Below, piece by piece: positions 1-7,987 of a DNA stretch of 64,000 bases. The notes below the pieces were generated by a model, which was not told where the DNA came from, ran no database searches, and saw only the letters and a program-made list of their open reading frames with translations. Numbering within the stretch: position 1 is the first letter of the stretch; each line of letters opens with the position of its first letter. Both the position numbers and the translations under genes were made by a program. Origin of the DNA: Sphingobium sp. 15-1 (GTDB taxonomy: Bacteria; Pseudomonadota; Alphaproteobacteria; Sphingomonadales; Sphingomonadaceae); the NCBI RefSeq assembly GCF_013375535.1, contig NZ_JABXJG010000002.1, positions 1,178,001 to 1,242,000 on the forward strand, read 5' to 3'.

Positions 1-678
1 ATCCAGGGAAGCAGCGCATCTCCCCGGCTGGGCGGGGTGCACCGAATAAGGATTTCCGGAAGACTGATGGCGCGTATACGCCATTCGGGAGCAGCGGTTT
101 TGCCGAGATGCTTGCTCCAATCCGCACAAGTCGGAATACCCCAGCTTCGGCATCTCATGCCTATTGGCACGTCGTTCCGCGAAACGCAGCTTCCGGCATC
201 GACAACCTCACCGCCGAGTAACGGGAATGGGCGCGCAGCAGCCGATTCCGCTGCCGACCCTTTGCTGTCATTCAGCGATTCAATTCACTTCTCCAGTAGC
301 GGACCTTGCTTCCGGCTATAGGAAGGTCATGAGCAGGGGGCTTGGATGCGACATCGCCAGCAGGACAGACATGACGATCTCGTTGATCCCAGTAATCCGT
401 GGCCTGAATTGGCATTGTTCGCGCTTCTGTCAGCTTTGGCCTTGAGCGGGCCAGTTATCAAAGCGGTTTGCTGGCTTTTTAGCCTCGTTTCCTGACGAGC
501 AGGTGGTCTCCATTCCGGGCGTCCTCTCCATGGGTACCGCTGCGCTAGCAACGCGCGTCCCATAATTTAGAGTCCTCCATCGGGAGAAACCCCTCCGACT
601 TCAGATCCCATGATGAGTGGATAGCAGCCGACACTGTGGCAAGGTGAGGTTGCTAAAAGACTTACCCTGGAGATCAAC
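1..678. other. no convincing gene; left flank of the first IS110 element
   Basis: I see no protein family in any frame here. The short open frames are low in information and overlap one another on both strands. The last part, up to the ATG at 679, probably belongs to the left end of the IS110 element. A ribosome binding site (ctggag, about 667-672) lies just before the transposase start. The exact element boundary was not found. Confidence 0.5.
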
Positions 679-1848
679 ATGCCTGCTATGACATTGATCC
701 GAGCCGAGTTGCCTGCCGCTATCCGTGTCGATCTTGGCGCAATTTTTGTCTCGTTGGAACTGAGTAAATCGACCTGGCTGGTGACGGTATTGGCGCCTGG
801 TAGCGAAAAGATGTCGCGCTACACCGTTGTCGGTGGAGATCTGGCTGGTTTGTTTGGTTGCTTTGACGAACTGCGCCGGAAAGCACAGATGCGAACGGGC
901 CAGCTCTATCCCCTGGTGGTGATCCAGGAGGCGGGTTTCGATGGGTTCTGGATCGATCGGGCGCTCAAGCGGGAAGAATGGATCGACAGCCATGTGGTCG
1001 ACGCAGCTTCGATCGCGGTATCACGCCGAAACCGGCGCGCCAAAACGGATCGTCTCGACGGAGAGGTATTGGTGCGCACGCTCATGGCCTACAAACGTGG
1101 CGAACCGCGCGCGTGCTCGATGGTACGGGTGCCTTCTGTTGAGGACGAGGATCGGCGACGGATCTGCCGCGAACGCAAAGCGCTTGTCGCCGAGAGGGTG
1201 CTCCACGTTAATCGCATCAAAGGCTTGCTCTTCAGCCAAGGCATCCGCGATTATGAGTTGCTTCGGCGCGACCGTCGTTCCCAACTGGAGACCTTGCGAA
1301 CCGGCGATGGCCGCCCGCTTCCGGGTCATCTCAAGGCCCAAATCTCCCGCGAAATTGATCGTCTCGAATTGCTGCTGGATCAAATCAAGGCGGTGGAAGC
1401 CAAGCGTGATGCCTTGATGAAGGAGGATGTCGCTAATCTTTCCTCGCCGGCAGTGTTGTTAAAGCAGCTCAAGGGGATCGGCCCGGAATTTGCCTCCGTG
1501 CTCGCCCACGAAGGCTTGTGTCGCCATTTTGACAACCGGCGACAACTGGCCGCATATGCTGGGCTGGCCGCCTCGCCATGGCGGAGCGGAAAGATCAATC
1601 GAGAACAGGGGATCTCCAAATCTGGTAACCCGCGCTTGCGTACAACGATGATCCAGCTTGCATGGTTGTGGATCCGCCACCAGCCGGTCTCGGCTCTGGC
1701 GCTCTGGTTTAAAGAGCGCGTTGCCCAGAGCAGTGGCACCGGCAAGAAGGTCGCGATTGTTGCGCTCGCCCGCAAGCTGCTAGTCGCCCTTTGGAAATTT
1801 GTGACCAGTGGCGTCGTCATCGAGGGTGCCGTGATGAGTCCGGCTTGA
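679..1848 (+). CDS. IS110-family transposase (389 aa)
   Basis: This is a DEDD-type transposase that moves a circular IS intermediate. The N-terminal RuvC-like domain carries VIQEAGFDGFW, HVVDAASIAVSRR and AKTDRLDGE. The C-terminal transposase_20 region carries LKGIGPEFASVLA and AAYAGLAASPWRSG, followed by GISKSGNPRLR with the serine typical of the family. The first acidic position reads SLELSKSTW where other IS110 proteins have GVDxSK, so Glu stands for Asp; I recall this as the usual form in this subgroup. The length is close to normal and the frame is intact, so the protein could be active. It heads an insertion-sequence nest with the two elements that follow. Its sequence is distant from the two other IS110 transposases in the window, so they are independent arrivals. 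Confidence 0.9.
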   Translation: MPAMTLIRAELPAAIRVDLGAIFVSLELSKSTWLVTVLAPGSEKMSRYTVVGGDLAGLFGCFDELRRKAQMRTGQLYPLVVIQEAGFDGFWIDRALKREEWIDSHVVDAASIAVSRRNRRAKTDRLDGEVLVRTLMAYKRGEPRACSMVRVPSVEDEDRRRICRERKALVAERVLHVNRIKGLLFSQGIRDYELLRRDRRSQLETLRTGDGRPLPGHLKAQISREIDRLELLLDQIKAVEAKRDALMKEDVANLSSPAVLLKQLKGIGPEFASVLAHEGLCRHFDNRRQLAAYAGLAASPWRSGKINREQGISKSGNPRLRTTMIQLAWLWIRHQPVSALALWFKERVAQSSGTGKKVAIVALARKLLVALWKFVTSGVVIEGAVMSPA

Positions 1849-2199
1849 TGCAATCCTTCGTTTCGAGTTTTACTTATCCTTCAGGGCCTGATCAGTCCTG
1901 ACGGATCCAGGTGGGCGAACCGACATCCGACATGGCTCAAGAACCAAGAGCCGCACTTTAGAATGGTTTCGTTCTCCTGAGTCCTTGCCCGCCGGATGCG
2001 GGATTGTGGTGCAGCTGCTCGGTGCAGCGACCGGATGTGAGTTTGTACAGGCTCGTAGTCTGAGCCGGTACTGGTCAATCGGACTCAGACCTCGGATTCG
2101 CAGCTACAAAAAGGATAATGCTATGTCGCACTGATAAACTGCTTGACCCGATATTCATCATGTGAGTCGGATACTGGCTTCAGCCACAGACTCGGCCAG
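1849..2199. other. IS110 right flank, no gene seen
   Basis: This non-coding stretch lies between the first IS110 transposase and the IS200-type hairpin. It presumably holds the right end of the IS110 element and the left flank of the IS200 element. I found no ORF with recognisable content and did not resolve the IS junctions. Confidence 0.5.
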
Positions 2200-2271
2200 T
2201 AGCCTGTACCCTCGGAGAAAAATGAACAGCCCGAAGGGCGAGAGTTCATTTTTCTCCGAGGGTACAGGCTA
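2200..2271 (+). repeat. perfect 28-bp inverted repeat overlapping the tnpA start codon
   Basis: The left arm is 2200-2227 and the right arm 2244-2271, with no mismatch. The 16-nt loop (2228-2243) contains a further gccc/gggc stem. The right arm ends on the A of the tnpA ATG. In IS200 such a hairpin is known to stop transcription coming from outside and to hide the start region of tnpA, which keeps transposition rare; the same role is inferred here. Confidence 0.85.
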
Positions 2272-2710
2272 TGGGCTACAGCAGCGGTTGTCACACAACA
2301 TTTCATCATCGCTACCATCTGGTCTGGGCGCCGAAACGAAGTTCAGCAAAGCTAAATATCGGTTCAAGGTGCTCCATGGTGAGGTACGCCTGCGGGTGCG
2401 CGAGATCATCCGACAGGTCTGCGCCGAGATGGGCGTGACCATTGTCCATGGCGTATTGTCTCGCGACCACGTCCACATGTTCGTCGAGATACCGCCCCAC
2501 GTCTCGGTCAGCGACTTCGTGCGGCGCGCCAAGGGCAGGTCATCGCGCAAGATCCAGCAGGAGTTCGAGCATATCCGCAAGCGCTACTGGGGCCAACGCT
2601 TCTGGCAGCGGGGCTACTTCTCGACGACATCCGGCAACATCACCGATGACACCATCCTGCGTTATCTCGACAAGCATGGCCACAAAAATGGCTTCAGCCC
2701 CTCCGCATGA
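2271..2710 (+). pseudogene. tnpA: IS200-type Y1 transposase tnpA, frameshifted
   Basis: The reading frame opens at ATG 2271 with MGYSSGCHTTFHHRYHLVWA, the usual start of this family, and reaches VWAPK at 2336. It then runs into 20 extra bases (2337-2356). The family sequence resumes as YRFKVLHGEVRLRVREI in another frame at 2357 and continues to the stop at 2710. The HUH motif (RDHVHMFVEIPP) and the Y1 region (RYWGQRFWQRGYFSTTSGN, with the catalytic Tyr) are both intact downstream. Removing the 20 bases would restore one open frame of about 140 residues. The insert is not a tandem copy of neighbouring bases. As written the gene cannot make a full transposase unless the ribosome slips. Confidence 0.8.
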
Positions 2711-2714
2711 TCCT

Positions 2715-2730
2715 ACCGGCGTCAGCCGGT
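2715..2730 (+). repeat. IS200 right-end hairpin
   Basis: The arms accggc and gccggt flank a gtca loop just after the tnpA stop. The position and size fit the right-end hairpin recognised by Y1 transposases. Confidence 0.5.
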
Positions 2731-2820
2731 CAGATGGGGTGGTTGCCGCCCTCCCCAGACGGCATCGCGATGTGCCAAGATAGTGGTGTTGAGAGCCACT
2801 GAGCGGGAAGGACGGCATCC

Positions 2821-3852
2821 GTGACGAAGGATATTATGATTGGGGTGGACCTGGCAAAGAGTGTTTTCCAGATCCACGCAGCAAGCATGACGGGGCAGTT
2901 GAAGTTCCGCAAAAAACTCTCGCGGCAGAATTTCCCCAAGTTCATGGCCGACCAACCTCCAGCGGTAGTCGTGATGGAAGCTTGCGGCAGCGCGCATTAT
3001 TGGGCGCGCGAGATGGTCAGGCTTGGCCATGAGGTGAAGCTGATCGCGCCGCATTATGTGAGGCCGTTCGTGAAGCGCCAGAAGAATGATGCAGCGGACG
3101 CGGAGGCTATCGTGATCGCTGCCCAGAGGCCGGAGATGCGCTTCGTCGAGCCCAAGTCTGCCGAACAACAAGGCAGGGCTATTCTGTTCCGCGCCCGGGA
3201 GCGGCTCGTCCATCAGCGCACCGAACTGGTCAATGCGCTCAGGGCCTATCTATATGAATATGGCCACGTTGTTCCCCAAGGCATCCACCAGATCAAACGA
3301 ATCGAGACTATTCTGGAAGAACCACACAGCGACTTGCCTGGGTTGATGCGCGAGGAATGCCGCGATCTTCTGGATCAGATCGCAGCCCTAACGACGAGGA
3401 TCGAGGCCAAAACTGTCAAGGTCAAGGCTCTGTCGACCAAGCGCGAGATGACACGCCGACTGCAGACAATGCCTGGAGTCGGTCCGCTGACTGCTCTGGC
3501 AATTGAAGCCTTTGCCCCTCCGATGGAGAACTTCCGTTGCGGACGTGACTTCGCCGCTTGGCTTGGACTGGTCCCGCGTCAGTTTTCCTCGGGCGGTAAG
3601 GAACGGCTCGGCCGTATGTCGAAGGCAGGGCAAGCCGATATCCGCAGGCTGCTGATTATAGGGGCGATGTCGCGCCTAAACTGGCGAGGCCGGAAGTCGC
3701 TCCCTGAAAAGTCATGGCTGGCGCGCATGATAGCGCGTAAACCGAGGATGCTTGTGGCAATTGCTTTAGCCAACAAGATGGCACGGACTATCTGGGCCAT
3801 GCTGACGAAGAAAGAGGACTACCGGGTTCCGGTGCAGGCAAAGGCGGCGTGA
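2821..3852 (+). CDS. IS110/IS1111-family transposase (343 aa)
   Basis: This is an intact DEDD transposase. The RuvC-like half shows IGVDLAKSVFQ (first Asp), VVMEACGSAHYWAR (Glu) and KNDAADAEAI (the last two Asp). The C-terminal half has LQTMPGVGPLTALA, FAAWLGLVPRQFSSGG and KAGQADIRRLL with the motif that holds the reactive serine region. The start is GTG 2821, close after a gggaag sequence. The left flank contains a cggcatc-gatgtgcca block that also occurs before the 26.8-kb IS110 transposase, so the two belong to the same subgroup although the proteins differ. It starts 90 bp after the IS200 right-end hairpin. Confidence 0.92.
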   Translation: MTKDIMIGVDLAKSVFQIHAASMTGQLKFRKKLSRQNFPKFMADQPPAVVVMEACGSAHYWAREMVRLGHEVKLIAPHYVRPFVKRQKNDAADAEAIVIAAQRPEMRFVEPKSAEQQGRAILFRARERLVHQRTELVNALRAYLYEYGHVVPQGIHQIKRIETILEEPHSDLPGLMREECRDLLDQIAALTTRIEAKTVKVKALSTKREMTRRLQTMPGVGPLTALAIEAFAPPMENFRCGRDFAAWLGLVPRQFSSGGKERLGRMSKAGQADIRRLLIIGAMSRLNWRGRKSLPEKSWLARMIARKPRMLVAIALANKMARTIWAMLTKKEDYRVPVQAKAA

Positions 3853-4402
3853 GTCGTGCCGCAAAATCTACCTGACATCGGATGAGGGGGGTGTGAGCAG
3901 GCGACGACCCGAATGGGCAAAATGATCGAACAGATCTGGATTAGGAAAACCAGGTGAATGACATGAGCATTAAGCTCGACGGTCAGATTTGGACTTGATC
4001 CGCAGATCACCATACCGGCCAGCGGTCTCTGAAAATGCCGCTTTTACAGGCCTTACAGAAGACCGCACTCGATCACACGCGCTTCGGACTCGAAACCTCT
4101 TGCATCACGGGCGGCAACCACAGAAGTCATTCAGCCGGTGATCGCGCGGCTGTCTGTTCTCGGGCGACCACTAGACTCAGGACCTATTAAATTGCGTGCG
4201 GTGATGAGGAACGTCGAGGCCGCGAGGTGGATTTTCATATCGACCTTGGTTGTCACGCGGGATTATTGGACAGCAATTGGCGTGTACCACAGCCCGAACA
4301 AGGTACGGCAGTTGCGATATGTTGCTAAAGTTGCTGCTCATCTCAAGAAACGATACGGAAGCCAAGCCTTCAAAACGAAGTAGCATGGATGTCTCGCCCC
4401 GA
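3853..4402. other. IS flank and intergenic region, no gene seen
   Basis: This 550-bp stretch lies between the second IS110 transposase and the convergent dehydratase gene. The first 100 bp or so should be the IS right end. An open frame of 81 codons (4138-4383, plus strand) has no recognisable domain, and I see no good ribosome site for it. I treat the region as non-coding or as debris of an older insertion. Confidence 0.45.
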
Positions 4403-5206
4403 TCAGGGTGGATGGCCGATGAAATCGACTTGAGCTCGCAGCCGCAGGTCGCCCTTCGCACCCATTACGAAAGCGGTGCCGGTGGCGCTGTCGAAACCGA
4501 AACAGACAGTTTCATCTTCCCGTGTCGGCGCAATCATTCTGTATCGAAGCCGACTAATGGGCCGTTCATTCTCGATTTCACCGGCCAGGCTCGTCGCAAG
4601 CAATGGTGCATGAACGATCAGGCGTTCGTCGTGCATCACCTTCCGACAATAATCCCTGTCGAAATGGATGCGGTGACTGTTCAGCGTCAGTGCGGAATAG
4701 CGTTGCAGCGCGACGTCATCGAAACGCTCGGTCAACAGGATGTTACCGGGCGGAGGAGCGATCGGCCGGCGGTCGCGCGGCGTCATATCCGTGTAAACCA
4801 GATCCTGATCCTCAATGAGAACGGATGCGCCTTGTCTACGGTAATCATGTTTGATCGTCACAAACCATAATTTGCCGACGGAACCCTGCTTTGGATCGAC
4901 CTTGGCGACATGGGAGTGCCGGGTGATCCTGTCGCCAACCTCAATGGGTTGGAGGAATCGAATGTCGCCGCCGGCCCACATGCGATTATGTGCGGGAAGA
5001 TGCGGAATGAAATCGCCCAACTGTTCATGGCCATCCGGGCCGAGCTTGCTTCTGCGGATGGGCGAGATGCAAAATAGCCAATGCCATAGGGCTGGCAAAG
5101 CCTCTCCCTGGGTCGGTGGGTCCCGGTCCAGCAGCGCAGAAATATGATCCAGCCGACGCTGATCGATCCGGTCCGAGACGATCTGGATATTGTCAACACT
5201 TGCCAT
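4403..5206 (-). CDS. Htd2/mesaconyl-C4-CoA hydratase-like acyl-CoA dehydratase (267 aa)
   Basis: This is a hot-dog-fold hydratase/dehydratase acting on acyl-CoA thioesters. The N-terminal FAS1-like dehydratase domain shows LPALWHWLFCISP, LGPDGHEQLGDF and RMWAGGDIRFLQPIEVGD. The C-terminal MaoC-like part shows SALTLNSHRIHFDRDYCRKV and LIVHAPLLATSL, with the hydratase Asp/His region N-x-HRIHxDxxY. The size matches mesaconyl-C4-CoA hydratases and mitochondrial Htd2. The chosen ATG at 5206 has a gaagg site five bases upstream; the open frame extends further back but with meaningless sequence. It is the last gene of a minus-strand group with two acyl-CoA dehydrogenase subunits, so it probably hydrates the enoyl-CoA they make. 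The substrate is unknown. Confidence 0.8.
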   Translation of the reverse strand: MASVDNIQIVSDRIDQRRLDHISALLDRDPPTQGEALPALWHWLFCISPIRRSKLGPDGHEQLGDFIPHLPAHNRMWAGGDIRFLQPIEVGDRITRHSHVAKVDPKQGSVGKLWFVTIKHDYRRQGASVLIEDQDLVYTDMTPRDRRPIAPPPGNILLTERFDDVALQRYSALTLNSHRIHFDRDYCRKVMHDERLIVHAPLLATSLAGEIENERPISRLRYRMIAPTREDETVCFGFDSATGTAFVMGAKGDLRLRAQVDFIGHPP

Positions 5207-5214
5207 GATGGCCT

Positions 5215-5541
5215 TCAATGTCTGAACGTTGCCGGGCTGACCCGTGCGAGGATGATGCGGAACCGCAGCAGCATCCAGAAGCAATAGGCCATGCTTCCCA
5301 AGGCGAGTGCCGCGATGAGGAACAGGCTCAGGCTGAGCCACAGTCGCCGTTCCACCAATTGAACCATGACCGACAGCAGGAGGAAGCTTGCCATGACGTC
5401 CGAAAGGACAAACCGCCCCCACGGCATCGATACAAGCGACAGGGTTTCCTGTACGATGTCTCCCGTGGCCAGCGCCAATATGCACATGACAATGAGTGCC
5501 AGGGTCGTGACAGCGACGACGCCAATATAGGTTCTTTCCAT
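5215..5541 (-). CDS. small integral membrane protein (108 aa), unknown function
   Basis: The protein has three or four hydrophobic segments: about residues 5-27, 43-62 (FVLSDVMASFLLLSVMVQ), 66-84 and possibly the end of that stretch (ALGSMAYCFWMLL). It starts at ATG 5541 behind a clear agggggaat site and sits 8 bp from both neighbours, so it is part of the operon with the acyl-CoA dehydrogenases and the dehydratase. The layout of short membrane helices reminds me of DUF1475/DUF2834-type proteins, but I cannot assign a family firmly. It might anchor or shuttle a hydrophobic intermediate; this is only inference from position. Confidence 0.65.
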   Translation of the reverse strand: MERTYIGVVAVTTLALIVMCILALATGDIVQETLSLVSMPWGRFVLSDVMASFLLLSVMVQLVERRLWLSLSLFLIAALALGSMAYCFWMLLRFRIILARVSPATFRH

Positions 5542-5549
5542 TATTCCCC

Positions 5550-6737
5550 CTAACGAATGCGCGGCAGGCCAAGCCCCATCTGCGCCACGATATCGCGCAT
5601 CACTTCATTGGCACCCACACCTATCCGGTTGATCGGCGCCCGGCGGTACAGGATTTCCGTTCCTCCGTGCATCGGCGCATCGCTTTCCTCATGACGCAGC
5701 AATCCGGGAAGGCCGAGCAACTGCATGCCGAAATCGGCGATCCGTGTCCGCAGTTCGGAAGTGTGAATTTTCAGCCCCAGTGCCTGGGCATCGATATTCT
5801 CACCCGCATCCTTGCGGCAGGCAATATCCCAGCCCATCATTTCCGCCAGTTCCAGGTCGACCATGAAATCGACCAGCGCCTCGCGAACGTCGGATCGGCT
5901 TGAGAGCAACTCGCCCTCATGCGCTGTGTCCCGGCAATATTCCACCAGTTCGTCGAGGATGAGCCGGAGCGATGGCGCGAGGCCCAGAAAGCTGCGCTCG
6001 CCCATCACCGCGTTCATGACGATCGACCATCCCTGGCCCTCTTCGCCGATCAGGCACTCGTCCGGTACGCGAACATCCGCGAAGAACACGTCGTTGAAAA
6101 CATGGTCGCCCCAACTGTCCACGCGCTGGATTTGGACGCCCGGCGCGTTCAGCGGCACGATGAACACGGAAAGCCCCTTGTGGCGCCCTCCCGGTTCGCC
6201 GGTACGGGCAAGAAGCCAGACATGGGTGGCGATATGGCCCCGGCTGTTCCAGCATTTCATGCCATTGATCAACCAGCCGTCGTCATCGCGCTGAGCCCGT
6301 GTGCGCAGGTTCGCAAGATCGGTTCCCGCCTCGGGTTCGGAATAGCCGATGGATAGCGTCACCCGGCCATGCACGATGTCGTCCAGCCAGCGATCCTTGT
6401 TGGCCTTGGTCCCAACTCGCGCAAGGGTGGGGACCAGCGACGTCACGGTCGCTCGCATGAAGCGCGGCGCGTTGGCATAGTCGATTTCGCTGATCAACAG
6501 CATCTTGTCGATGGCCGACATCTGTTTGCCGCCATAATCGGCGGGCAGGTCGGGGATTTGCCATCCGCGCTCGACCATGGCGGCATCGAAGGCGAGCACA
6601 TCGTCGTCCCAGACTTCCTCGCCGATCGCTTCGCCTTCGTGCAGCAGGCGCCGGAGACGTTCGGGAAGGCGTTCGGTCAGGAAGGAGCGAACCTCGGCGC
6701 GCAGCTGCTGTTCGTTTGCGTTCAGGGAAAAGTCCAT
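5550..6737 (-). CDS. acyl-CoA dehydrogenase, probable alpha subunit (395 aa)
   Basis: This is an FAD-dependent dehydrogenase that puts a double bond next to an acyl-CoA carbonyl. The N-terminal helical domain (1-120) ends in the DLPADYGGKQMSAIDKM region. The middle beta domain has IGYSEPEAGTDLANL, which contacts FAD, and INGMKCWNSRG. The C-terminal domain ends with GVGANEVMRDIVAQMGLG. The typical YEGT catalytic block is not present. It is 12 bp from a second, shorter ACAD on the same strand, the arrangement of the alpha2beta2 heteromeric ACADs (FadE28/FadE29, Scd-type) known from steroid side-chain degradation. The start at ATG 6737 has a gaggcg site. The heteromer is inferred from gene order. 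Confidence 0.9.
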   Translation of the reverse strand: MDFSLNANEQQLRAEVRSFLTERLPERLRRLLHEGEAIGEEVWDDDVLAFDAAMVERGWQIPDLPADYGGKQMSAIDKMLLISEIDYANAPRFMRATVTSLVPTLARVGTKANKDRWLDDIVHGRVTLSIGYSEPEAGTDLANLRTRAQRDDDGWLINGMKCWNSRGHIATHVWLLARTGEPGGRHKGLSVFIVPLNAPGVQIQRVDSWGDHVFNDVFFADVRVPDECLIGEEGQGWSIVMNAVMGERSFLGLAPSLRLILDELVEYCRDTAHEGELLSSRSDVREALVDFMVDLELAEMMGWDIACRKDAGENIDAQALGLKIHTSELRTRIADFGMQLLGLPGLLRHEESDAPMHGGTEILYRRAPINRIGVGANEVMRDIVAQMGLGLPRIR

Positions 6738-6749
6738 GGCTGTTTCGCC

Positions 6750-7883
6750 TCAATATGCCAATTGCTTCAGCAGGGCCTGGCGGTGATAGCGCCGGGAACC
6801 GAATGTGGCGTCGGTGACCTTGGCCCGTTCGGACCAGAGGTAAAACCCGGTTTCGCGGGCGTAACCCATCGAACCCCACAGCTGATGAGCAGAGATGGTG
6901 GCATCGGTGTAGAGCTTCCCGGCGGCCAGCTTGGCTAGGGGGAGTGCTTTGCGGACATCTTCGCCCTTTGCTTTCATCGATAGCGCCCGCAACGCCGCGA
7001 CGCGCGCACCTGCGAGCGTGATGAAGATGTTCGCCAGCATGTGTTGGGGCACCTGATTGGCGCCGACCGGCTTGCCGAACACGATGCGCTCCTTGGCATA
7101 TTCCGTGGTGCGGTCGAGCACCGCCTGGACGCCGCCGATCATTTCCATGATCTGGAGACATGCGGCCGATTCCTGGATGTCGACAAATGCGGAAAGGGTG
7201 GTTGCTATCGCGTCCTGCCCGCCCAACAGCGCATCCTGGCCGATTTGGATATCCGTGAATTCCAGCTCGTAGAACTTCTCTCCGCCAAAGGTCGACTGGA
7301 GGCGCGGCTGTAATTTGTCCACCGGAACCGCGAATACGCCCCAGCCCGGAGTTTCCCATGCATCGCGGATCGCGCAGACGATCAGCACGGTCTGGCTGAT
7401 CCCGGCGAAGGGAACAAAATATTTGCGCCCCGACAGGGACCATCCGGTCGACGTCCGACGTGCCGATGTCCGCCATAGTTCGGGCGTGTCCGAAGCCTGC
7501 GGTTCGGCACCGGCGACGCATGCCAGGCTGTTTCCGTTGAGCAAGGGGGGCAGTAATGCAGCCGCCTGTTCGTGCGTGGCGAGCCGGGCAATCAGGAGGG
7601 CGGCGTGGACCGACGCATAAAAGCTTGCGGGAAGCAGGCGATAGCCCGCCGCCCGGTAGACCAGCCCGAGTTCGACAAGCCCCATGCCGCCGCCACCAAA
7701 TTCGACGGGCGACGCGAATCCGATCCAGCCGGCGGCGGCCAACATCCTGTGAAGGCGGTCGTCATGGCCCGTCCCGTCCGGGCCGAGGGTTCTGATCGCC
7801 TTGCCAATCGGCCATTCCTGTTCAAGGACTTTGGCGCAATGCTGTTCGAGCGCCAGATCATCGTTGCTGAGAAGTGTGTCCAT
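6750..7883 (-). CDS. acyl-CoA dehydrogenase, probable beta subunit (377 aa)
   Basis: The ACAD fold is recognisable: AAAGWIGFASPVEFGGGGMGLVELG in the N-terminal domain, SLSGRKYFVPFA in the beta domain, AKERIVFGKPVGANQVPQHMLA in the C-terminal domain and HQLWGSMGYARETGFYLW near the end. The FAD-contact motif of the alpha partner (YSEPEAGTD) is degraded here to GAEPQASDT, and the YEGT-type catalytic block is missing. This is what is seen in the second subunit of heteromeric ACADs, where only one subunit keeps a full active site. It lies directly upstream of the alpha-like gene with a 12-bp gap and downstream of a kinase-like gene. The substrate is unknown. Confidence 0.88.
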   Translation of the reverse strand: MDTLLSNDDLALEQHCAKVLEQEWPIGKAIRTLGPDGTGHDDRLHRMLAAAGWIGFASPVEFGGGGMGLVELGLVYRAAGYRLLPASFYASVHAALLIARLATHEQAAALLPPLLNGNSLACVAGAEPQASDTPELWRTSARRTSTGWSLSGRKYFVPFAGISQTVLIVCAIRDAWETPGWGVFAVPVDKLQPRLQSTFGGEKFYELEFTDIQIGQDALLGGQDAIATTLSAFVDIQESAACLQIMEMIGGVQAVLDRTTEYAKERIVFGKPVGANQVPQHMLANIFITLAGARVAALRALSMKAKGEDVRKALPLAKLAAGKLYTDATISAHQLWGSMGYARETGFYLWSERAKVTDATFGSRRYHRQALLKQLAY

Positions 7884-7987
7884 ATCCTGATCTCTGCCGT
7901 CATCCCTTTGTTTCGTAATACTCGCGGCATCGGGAAACCCATGCTTGAGATGGACCTTTCGACATGCGCCGTCCGGGAACAGGGCCG

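Larger units (their letters stand above)
2200..2730 (+). mobile_element. IS200/IS605-family element, inactive transposase
   Basis: The element is bounded on the left by a perfect 28-bp hairpin (2200-2271) and on the right by a small hairpin (2715-2730), the kind of subterminal structures used by Y1 HUH transposases. Between them lies one tnpA-like gene, broken by a 20-nt insertion. No tnpB accessory gene is present, as in IS200 proper. The outer boundaries are approximate, because IS200-type elements lack terminal inverted repeats and target duplications. An IS110 transposase starts 90 bp after the right hairpin. Confidence 0.65.

Noticed and set aside
37..563. Short overlapping open frames at the left edge on both strands
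   Set aside because: No recognisable family, no good ribosome site and mutual overlap; probably IS flank sequence.
2121..2318. Minus-strand open frame through the IS200 hairpin
   Set aside because: It is produced by the palindrome, which gives similar residues on both strands.
4138..4383. 81-codon plus-strand open frame between IS and dehydratase
   Set aside because: No domain, no ribosome site and atypical composition; could be debris of an old insertion, not supported as a gene.
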